This document shows positions 7,070 to 11,347 of a DNA stretch of 11,347 bases, piece after piece. Origin of the DNA: JAXJYR01 sp964593515 (GTDB lineage: Bacteria > Bacillota_I > Bacilli_A > Erysipelotrichales > Erysipelotrichaceae); NCBI GenBank assembly GCA_964593515.1, contig CAZQJH010000040.1:1-11347 (forward strand), in the 5' to 3' direction. Both the position numbers and the translations under genes were made by a program. Below the pieces are notes generated by a model. That model had not been told where the DNA came from, ran no database searches, and was given only the letters and a program-made list of their open reading frames with translations. Every line of letters begins with the position of its first letter. Positions within the stretch are counted from its first letter, which is position 1.

Positions 7070-7128
7070 CTCTTTTACCAACCCCGTCTGACAGATGCCA
7101 TAATCGTAATTTCTGAAATTACTTTCTT

Positions 7129-8271
7129 ATGAGCACCCGTGTAAAAACTCGGGATATTTGTTATGCAGCTCACATTGACCGCTGTATCTACCAGTATTAC
7201 AGTTTTATGTTGAATGAGCTCTATAACGAAAGGGTTCGAATCGATGGAACATCCGATGTTGCGGTAGCCTATCGTACTGACCTTCATAAAAGTAACATCT
7301 ATTTTTCGAAACGGGCCTTTGATTATATCAAGGAGCTCGGAAGATGTTATGTGATGATTGGCGATTTTACGCATTTCTTCGATAACCTTGACCATGATTA
7401 TCTGAAACGGCAATGGTGTTCGTTGTTGAAATGCGACCGCTTACCCGATGATCATTACAGCGTGTTTAAAAATGTTACTGCCTACAGTAAGTGGGAACTG
7501 ACAGATTTGCTCGCTCTCAATGGGCTTAGCGATGACTGGGCTGGACGAAAAAACTTAAATAGTCAAGTGCGTGTCCTTATGCCGAGGCAGTTTAAAGAGA
7601 ACCGATCCCATATTGTGAAAAATGCAAATCATTATGGGATTCCTCAAGGTTCCCCCATAAGTGCTACTCTCGCCAATGTATATATGCTTGAAGTCGATAA
7701 ACTTATTAATGATATGATTTTGGGCCTTGGCGGCAAGTATATGCGGTATAGCGACGACTTTATTATCATCCTTCCAGATGTTGCTGAACTCAATGCTGCT
7801 GAAGCCTTTGGAAAGATCCATACACTGCTTAAAACTGCACCAAGGCTAACCTTGGAGCAGAGCAAAACTCAATATTTTCATTATGCTGATGGCGAGTTAG
7901 AAAATTGCGGAAAACAGTTTCATGCGGAAGCAGATGGCAGCAGTAGATTCATCAATTTCCTTGGTTTTACATTTGACGGCAGACAAGTCTCAATCCGGGC
8001 GAAAACAATTTCGAAATATTATTACCGTATGTACCGGAAAGCAAATAACATTGCCAAGGCTGGTGGTTATACACCTGCGGGGAAGCATATCAGTTGTGAA
8101 AACCTGTATCGACGCTACTCAGAACGCGGGGCTGATGGAAAACCCGGAAATTTCCTGACATATGTATCACGTGCCGAAAGGGAATATGGTTCCAACGAAG
8201 CAATCACGCGTGACACAAAGAGGCATATGCAGAAAATTAGGAAAACTCTTGATGGTAAGAAAAAGAGATAG
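7129..8271 (+). CDS. Stand-alone reverse transcriptase, UG/DRT-like (possible DRT2)
   Basis: A 380-residue RNA-directed DNA polymerase with complete catalytic motifs: motif A GDFTHFFDNLDH (D79), motif B GIPQGSPISATLAN (170-183), motif C YSDD (207-210) and a motif-E-like FLGF (267-270). There is no maturase X, HNH or other fused domain, which argues against a group II intron protein. The NAxxH and VTG marks of retron enzymes are not at their expected places. The N-terminal block KTRDICYAAHIDRCIYQYY and the region AYRTDLHKSNIYFSKRAFDYI recall stand-alone antiviral unknown-group reverse transcriptases; DRT2 is my best guess, from memory. Such proteins, as I recall, have some 50 residues before this block, absent here: the ATG has no clear Shine-Dalgarno and an in-frame TGA lies 12 nt upstream. 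The gene may therefore be 5'-truncated. It is the only rightward gene in the element part and is richer in A+T than the mob genes. Confidence 0.85.
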   Translation: MSTRVKTRDICYAAHIDRCIYQYYSFMLNELYNERVRIDGTSDVAVAYRTDLHKSNIYFSKRAFDYIKELGRCYVMIGDFTHFFDNLDHDYLKRQWCSLLKCDRLPDDHYSVFKNVTAYSKWELTDLLALNGLSDDWAGRKNLNSQVRVLMPRQFKENRSHIVKNANHYGIPQGSPISATLANVYMLEVDKLINDMILGLGGKYMRYSDDFIIILPDVAELNAAEAFGKIHTLLKTAPRLTLEQSKTQYFHYADGELENCGKQFHAEADGSSRFINFLGFTFDGRQVSIRAKTISKYYYRMYRKANNIAKAGGYTPAGKHISCENLYRRYSERGADGKPGNFLTYVSRAEREYGSNEAITRDTKRHMQKIRKTLDGKKKR

Positions 8272-8273
8272 AA

Positions 8274-8304
8274 AAGGGGGTGCCTTAAACGTAGCATCCC
8301 CCTT
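8274..8304 (+). repeat. GC-rich hairpin immediately after the RT gene
   Basis: AAGGGGG plus TGC (8274-8283) pairs with GCA and CCCCCTT (8294-8304), one T bulged, around a 10-nt loop. It starts 2 nt after the RT stop codon. No proper T-run follows, so it may be a 3' stabilising or processing structure or part of a non-coding RNA, with termination at 8352-8389. Confidence 0.6.
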
Positions 8305-8351
8305 CAAATCCAATTTGTTCATATTCTGCGCCGCAATAAACAAGGAACAAG

Positions 8352-8389
8352 AAAAAACCTCTGAAATTGACTGATTTCAGAGGTTTTTT
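8352..8389. terminator. Bidirectional intrinsic terminator
   Basis: AAAAAACCTCTGAAAT (8352-8367) pairs perfectly with ATTTCAGAGGTTTTTT (8374-8389) over a 6-nt loop: 16 pairs with U-tracts on both strands. It ends rightward transcription from the RT gene and leftward transcription from the DUF1848 operon, whose last gene stops at 8487. Confidence 0.88.
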
Positions 8390-8486
8390 GTGTAATCCCA
8401 ACACTATAGATGCCACGAGATTTCGTTGAAACGAGCATTCAAACATGTGAAACTCTATTACCCTTCCTCAGCAATAGTTTTATGTT

Positions 8487-9422
8487 TCAAAACAAATCCA
8501 TTTGGCATTGTTTGCAAGACCTTACCAATCGTTCTTTCACGACATCATCTGGTCCAACTATACCAGAAATCAACGGAGATAACGGATCGTGCAAAGAACA
8601 CAATCGCTCAACTGTTTTTGCACTGTAATTTGCATAACAATATCGACAACCATTTCTACAGGTGTTATACATACCAATATCAATGCTCGCCATGCATCCA
8701 CACTCTTCCCTTTGATTCTTGTCTTTATCCAGATTCAGTTTACATCCCAATAATTTTTCAAACAATCCACAATCAATGCAGTGTCCATGTGCAATGCCAA
8801 ACTGCTCTAAGTTAATCTTTTCTGCACAGGATTCAACTATTATATGATACTTTTCCGCGATTGCTACCAGACGCTGTGCTAATTCAAGCATTTCCTTAGT
8901 CCCCAGAGGGAGTAAGCCGAACGCTTTCATATTTCCTTGCGTATTGCGGTACATATCCACAAAGCTTATAATGCACTTGTTTGTGTACCCAGATAAGCGT
9001 TTTGCTATTTCTTCGAAGTATGTTACATGGTAGTCAACAGTATACTTTTCTGTCAGCAAAATGGGATCATACCGCCAAATAACGCGGTCCGCACCAAGAT
9101 TTTTTGACAAGTCTCTAAATGCCGGAATGATTATATCATTTTTATTTGGTACATTTGGCTCAATATCTTGGGCATACGAGTTAACAGTAAACTGGAAATA
9201 ATACATGTATCTATCCAAAATGTGGAGTTTATCCATTATTGGCAAAGGATTTTTTGTCCAAAAAACAATACCATCGACTACTTCGGTTGAGAGAGCGATT
9301 TTGCTTATTTGATGGATGTTCATCGGATTTCTTGCATATACAAATCCTTCTTTTATTCGGTTTACAAACCATTCTGAATAATATGAAGGGATGTCTGTAC
9401 GGCGGCTTGCGCTCACTATCAT
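8487..9422 (-). CDS. DUF1848 radical-SAM-like protein
   Basis: A 311-residue protein with the hallmarks of DUF1848: N-terminal MIVSASRRTDIP, VFWTKNP at 53-59, FQFTV at 76-80, VIWRYDPI at 114-121, and a C-terminal cysteine cluster CRNGCRYCYAN (C255, C259, C262). The CxxxCxxC spacing is that of a radical-SAM [4Fe-4S] site, but placed near the C-terminus instead of the N-terminus. Further cysteines at 215/218, 241/243 and 303/306 could hold a second metal centre. The substrate is unknown. Its ATG overlaps the TGA of the preceding methyltransferase-like gene (ATGA), and AGGAGG lies inside that gene about 9 nt upstream, so the two are translationally coupled. It ends about 100 bp before a strong terminator. 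Confidence 0.85.
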   Translation of the reverse strand: MIVSASRRTDIPSYYSEWFVNRIKEGFVYARNPMNIHQISKIALSTEVVDGIVFWTKNPLPIMDKLHILDRYMYYFQFTVNSYAQDIEPNVPNKNDIIIPAFRDLSKNLGADRVIWRYDPILLTEKYTVDYHVTYFEEIAKRLSGYTNKCIISFVDMYRNTQGNMKAFGLLPLGTKEMLELAQRLVAIAEKYHIIVESCAEKINLEQFGIAHGHCIDCGLFEKLLGCKLNLDKDKNQREECGCMASIDIGMYNTCRNGCRYCYANYSAKTVERLCSLHDPLSPLISGIVGPDDVVKERLVRSCKQCQMDLF

Positions 9423-10327
9423 TCATCATCCCCTCCTATCTCAATCAATAATTGAGCGCTTGTACAAAACTGCCAAGGCTCATACTGGCAATATCTTCTC
9501 GCCGTTGCCTCATTCATTGCAACACTTTTTTCATGCCTTGTACCATAACGTTGCGCTTCAACCTGAATGTTTTTATCAAAATAATATTGATCGTAACTCA
9601 CACGGAATTCTGCCAATTGCAATTTTGTTACAAGGCTCAGAAACAAGTCTCTGCCCATATTATTGCTATTAACATCATTGACCAGAATGACAAACGGCTC
9701 CGAAGCATTCTTATGCTTTACAATGCTGTCGATAATCAAATCGAACAACTTATCCACCGCGCATGGACCTTTTGAAACGTACAGCGCTGAAATGATATAC
9801 TGCAAAACCAGCACATTAATGTCTCCGACCGCAAATTGCTCAAGAAATGTAAATGCATCTTCGGTAGACAAATTGATATATGTAATGTCCGCTGTGGTAT
9901 ATTGTAGCACTTGGTTGTGGATAGATTCCCATAACGGGTTTTTATCAATGCCCCGGTACTCCAATGTTTTACCCGGAGCATTCCTTTGCAAATAGAGTTC
10001 AAAAGCCATCAAATCGGGACAGGCACCACAGCCAATCGAAAATATACTGTAATGCTCTATTTCTGCAAGAGCGTCGCTTTTTTGCAATAGATAATAGATT
10101 TCTGTAGCATATTTGTACGCATAGTCACACACATAAAAGTTTATTAAATGAGGACAATCGTAAAATTTCTTTCCGTTCGGATGCCGTGATGGATAATGAA
10201 TTTCTTCAAGGCAGTCTTTACAATTTCTGGAGCAATCACCTGTGTGTAAGCAATCCTCACATCGGGTATTTCTGTGTGCGTTTCTATATTCTGAATCGCA
10301 AAAGCTCATTACTCTGTCAATAAGCAT
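9419..10327 (-). CDS. Cys-rich SAM-dependent methyltransferase-like protein
   Basis: A 302-residue protein in two parts. Residues 20-70 hold seven cysteines (C23, C26, C32, C36, C39, C58, C67; CEDCLHTGDCSRNCKDC then YDCPH and YVCDY) likely to bind zinc or an iron-sulfur cluster. From about residue 94 a Rossmann-type fold begins: FSIGCGACPDL (97-106) fits SAM motif I, and RGID (D118) fits the acidic end of strand 2. A later NVLVLQYIISALY and FVILVNDVNS fit following strands. I recognise no named family; the target of any methylation is unknown. GGGGGAAGG precedes the ATG closely. It is the first gene of a coupled pair with the DUF1848 gene, with a promoter at 10399-10427. Confidence 0.7.
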   Translation of the reverse strand: MLIDRVMSFCDSEYRNAHRNTRCEDCLHTGDCSRNCKDCLEEIHYPSRHPNGKKFYDCPHLINFYVCDYAYKYATEIYYLLQKSDALAEIEHYSIFSIGCGACPDLMAFELYLQRNAPGKTLEYRGIDKNPLWESIHNQVLQYTTADITYINLSTEDAFTFLEQFAVGDINVLVLQYIISALYVSKGPCAVDKLFDLIIDSIVKHKNASEPFVILVNDVNSNNMGRDLFLSLVTKLQLAEFRVSYDQYYFDKNIQVEAQRYGTRHEKSVAMNEATARRYCQYEPWQFCTSAQLLIEIGGDDE

Positions 10328-10377
10328 TTTCCTTCCCCCAAATTAGCCTGATTGCAAATAGCATTCTTTATACGGGA

Positions 10378-10406
10378 TTGACATTTTTCTTTAAGAATAT
10401 TATAGC
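10378..10406 (+). promoter_or_regulatory. Candidate rightward promoter
   Basis: TTGACA (10378-10383) and TATAGC (10401-10406) are 17 bp apart on the plus strand. The -35 is a perfect consensus. The -10 shares its bases with the -10 of the leftward promoter. No rightward gene follows; any transcript would run antisense to the hairpin repeats and tRNA-Pro. Confidence 0.4.
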
Positions 10407-10427
10407 TCAGAGTCACTCTGTTTGCAA
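10399..10427 (-). promoter_or_regulatory. Promoter of the methyltransferase-DUF1848 operon
   Basis: On the minus strand TTGCAA (10427-10422) and TATAAT (10404-10399) are 17 bp apart, about 70 bp upstream of the methyltransferase-like start. Perfect -10, four of six matches at -35. Confidence 0.62.
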
Positions 10428-10515
10428 CCGAATACGCTTACATGCTTAGGTACCTCACACATTTTACTATTGCGCTTCTGGAGTTTTGAAATATCCTCCC
10501 CAAAATGTATAATAG

Positions 10516-10597
10516 GGAAAACCTGACCCTGCAAGGCTTTACCAAAAGAAGAAACCCGTTTTTCGAAAAAATCATTCAAAAAACGAGTTTCGTTCAA
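10516..10597 (-). repeat. Hairpin repeat, copy B
   Basis: An 82-nt unit read on the minus strand that aligns without gaps to copy A. It holds a 12-pair stem (arms 10579-10590 and 10552-10563) with one G-U pair and a 15-nt loop, followed by a T-rich run and the conserved AAAGCCTTGC (10540-10531). It could act as an intrinsic terminator. Confidence 0.6.
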
Positions 10598-10651
10598 TAA
10601 TAGTTTGACATTTGGGGATTTTTGCAGGAGCGTTTATTAAATGTAAACTCA

Positions 10652-10733
10652 GGAAACCCTTATACCGCAAGGCTTTCCAAGTAGAAAAGCCCCTCTTTTC
10701 GATAAAAATGTTCGAAAAGAGGGGTTCATTCAT
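10652..10733 (-). repeat. Hairpin repeat, copy A (contains tRNA terminator)
   Basis: The 82-nt unit starts 2 nt after the tRNA-Pro 3' end. It contains a perfect 13-bp stem (10724-10712 with 10702-10690) and the shared AAAGCCTTGC (10676-10667). Against copy B, stem pairs change together: C-G to A-U, U-A to G-C and C-G to U-A, and others move from C-G to U-G or G-U. Confidence 0.65.
10685..10724 (-). terminator. Intrinsic terminator of tRNA-Pro
   Basis: On the minus strand CCCCTCTTTTCGA and its perfect complement form a 13-bp stem over a 9-nt loop, followed by CTTTT. It begins 10 nt after the CCA end of the tRNA and lies within repeat copy A. Confidence 0.75.
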
Positions 10734-10734
10734 C

Positions 10735-10810
10735 TGGTCCGAGTAGAGCGATTCGAACGCTCGGCCTCTTGAACCCAAATCAAGCGCGCTACCAACTGCG
10801 CTATACCCGG
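10735..10810 (-). tRNA. tRNA-Pro (anticodon UGG)
   Basis: A 76-nt gene that folds completely: acceptor CCGGGTA/TACTCGG, D stem GCGC/GCGC with loop AGTTGGTA, anticodon stem CTTGA/TCAAG with loop TTTGGGT (anticodon TGG), five-base variable loop, T stem GAGCG/CGCTC with loop TTCGAAT, discriminator A and an encoded CCA. One G-T pair in the acceptor. It decodes CCA and other proline codons by wobble. Confidence 0.95.
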
Positions 10811-10827
10811 ATATTTGATTTTGAACT

Positions 10828-10856
10828 ATTATAGCACAAAACTTGTGCGATTGAAA
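10828..10856 (-). promoter_or_regulatory. Promoter of tRNA-Pro
   Basis: Minus-strand TATAAT (10833-10828) 17 nt upstream of the tRNA 5' end, with a weak TTTCAA at 10856-10851 as -35. The spacer holds a 6-bp inverted repeat GCACAA/TTGTGC (10834-10839 and 10843-10848). Confidence 0.55.
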
Positions 10857-10991
10857 TATTTTTCTGTCTGTGGTCATTTATGTGGTCAAAGCTGCTTTTA
10901 TGCCGCTTTCGGCAATCAAGGGAAATCCCGCAAACGCAGGCGCTGCAAGGAATTGCGGCGTTTCATCCTGTCACACCCCGGATACAGCCGC
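10857..10991. other. Gene-free stretch between the tRNA genes
   Basis: I see no gene. Two direct copies of TGTGGTCA (10869-10876 and 10881-10888) are 12 bp apart. Paired short repeats of this type occur near attachment sites of tyrosine recombinases, but there is no integrase here, so this is only suggestive. Confidence 0.35.
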
Positions 10992-11034
10992 AGCACTCCC
11001 AAACCAGGCGCCCTACCAGCTGGGCCACACCCGG
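10992..11034 (-). pseudogene. tRNA-Pro 5' half, remnant
   Basis: From 11034 leftward the sequence reads as a tRNA-Pro(UGG): acceptor CCGGGTG, D stem GCCC/GGGC with loop AGCTGGTA, anticodon arm CCTGG and loop TTTGGGA (11003-10997). The next bases GTGCT cannot close the anticodon stem (CCAGG expected), and no T arm, CACCCGG acceptor strand or CCA end follows. The break is at the 3' edge of the anticodon loop, a known crossover position for tRNA-targeting integrases. Confidence 0.65.
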
Positions 11035-11045
11035 ATTTCCGGGTT

Positions 11046-11074
11046 ATTATATCACAGGCGCAGGATTTCTTCAA
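11046..11074 (-). promoter_or_regulatory. Promoter of the broken tRNA-Pro
   Basis: Minus-strand TTGAAG (11074-11069) and TATAAT (11051-11046) are 17 bp apart, ending 11 nt before the tRNA 5' end. A retained promoter supports a formerly functional gene. Confidence 0.55.
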
Positions 11075-11136
11075 GTCTTTTCCCGGATGAAACAATTCGT
11101 TTTTCAGAAACACACAAAATTCTCAAATTAGAACGC

Positions 11137-11165
11137 TTTACGAGTCCATTCATATTTGGTATAAT
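11137..11165 (+). promoter_or_regulatory. Promoter of trmB
   Basis: TTTACG (11137-11142) and TATAAT (11160-11165) are 17 bp apart, 32 bp before the trmB start; perfect -10, four of six at -35. Confidence 0.65.
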
Positions 11166-11197
11166 ACAGGCAAGTATACACAGAAAGAGGTTTTTCT

Positions 11198-11347
11198 ATG
11201 CGAATGCGAAAAAAGCCCAATTTGGTTCCCCGTATGGAGGCATGCAGCGACATCTGGATCCGGGAGCCGGAGACCATGAAGGGACGCTGGCGTGAGCTTT
11301 ATCCCGAAGCCAGAGAGATCCGGCTGGAGGTTGGCTGCGGCAAGGGC
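11198..11347 (+). CDS. trmB: tRNA (guanine-N7-)-methyltransferase, 5' part
   Basis: The first 50 residues of TrmB, which methylates G46 of tRNA. The start MRMRKKPNLVPRM and the SAM motif I beginning IRLEVGCGKG (41-50) match the Firmicute TrmB pattern; the gene runs off the right edge. AGAAAGAGG lies 7 nt before the ATG; an in-frame ATG two codons later is a less well spaced alternative. A housekeeping gene, richer in G+C than the cargo genes to the left, it marks the chromosomal side. Confidence 0.88.
   Translation, partial: MRMRKKPNLVPRMEACSDIWIREPETMKGRWRELYPEAREIRLEVGCGKG

Larger units (their letters stand above)
10428..10734. other. Gene-free stretch holding two hairpin repeats
   Basis: No credible protein gene is seen between the operon promoter and tRNA-Pro. 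Two leftward short frames begin at the two repeat copies listed separately and encode weakly similar peptides, which is explained by the DNA repeat. Apart from those copies (10516-10597 and 10652-10733) I see nothing recognisable here. Confidence 0.6.

Noticed and set aside
7129..8271. Retron or group II intron origin for the reverse transcriptase
   Set aside because: No NAxxH before motif A and no VTG motif as in retrons, no maturase X or HNH domain, and no intron domain V-like end seen. An NANH string at 165-168 is in the wrong place, just before PQGSP.
10572..10877. A 101-residue minus-strand frame
   Set aside because: It runs straight through tRNA-Pro and its terminator; its similarity to the frame at 10400-10597 is explained by the hairpin repeat.
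10870..11295. Plus-strand frames across the tRNA remnant and the trmB start
   Set aside because: They overlap trmB in another frame and cross a promoter and a tRNA remnant.
1..11347. CRISPR array
   Set aside because: No regularly spaced direct repeats found; the only repeated units are the two hairpin copies and short inverted repeats.

Overview
The window looks like the accessory end of a mobilizable or integrative element of a low-to-mid GC Firmicute, probably a gut Clostridia member (Oscillospiraceae/Lachnospiraceae type), sitting beside chromosomal housekeeping genes. The grounds are the AGGAGG-type ribosome binding sites, the MobA/MobL relaxase with DUF3847 and TnpW-like partners common in such elements, and a rightmost segment carrying tRNA-Pro and trmB. 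The species is not fixed by anything seen here.

Layout. (1) 1-2498 is a leftward mobilization module: DUF3847 protein, MobQ-type relaxase and a TnpW-like small protein, with a structured region upstream that ends in a convincing oriT (8-bp inverted repeat followed by an RSF1010-like AAGTGCGCCCT nic sequence, 2445-2480). (2) 2499-5140 is a leftward restriction-modification operon: Dam-like adenine methylase first, then an AlwI-family type IIS endonuclease, with a good promoter at 5112-5140. (3) 5202-6990 is a control block: a small conserved hypothetical, an excisionase-like HTH protein and a protein with a sigma-70 region 4-like C-terminus (start reassigned to TTG at 6838). (4) 7129-8271 is the only rightward gene of the element part: a stand-alone reverse transcriptase with intact catalytic motifs (GDFTHFFD, PQGSP, YSDD), resembling the antiviral unknown-group/DRT enzymes and possibly DRT2. 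It has a structured non-coding stretch before it and two hairpins after it. (5) 8487-10427 is a leftward, translationally coupled pair: a Cys-rich SAM-methyltransferase-like protein and a DUF1848 (radical-SAM-like) protein, of unknown function. (6) 10328-11197 is RNA-rich: two diverged copies of a hairpin repeat with compensatory stem changes, an intact tRNA-Pro(UGG), and the 5' half of a second tRNA-Pro that looks like a decayed integration site. (7) 11198-end is the start of trmB, on the chromosome.

How the parts may work together: the relaxase and its oriT mobilize the element with help from another conjugative system; the HTH and sigma-like proteins probably control excision and gene expression; the methylase/endonuclease pair and the reverse transcriptase are the two likely anti-phage or stabilization cargoes. 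The DUF1848/methyltransferase pair lies in the same cargo zone and is the least understood part. No integrase or recombinase lies within the window, so the true element ends are not proven.
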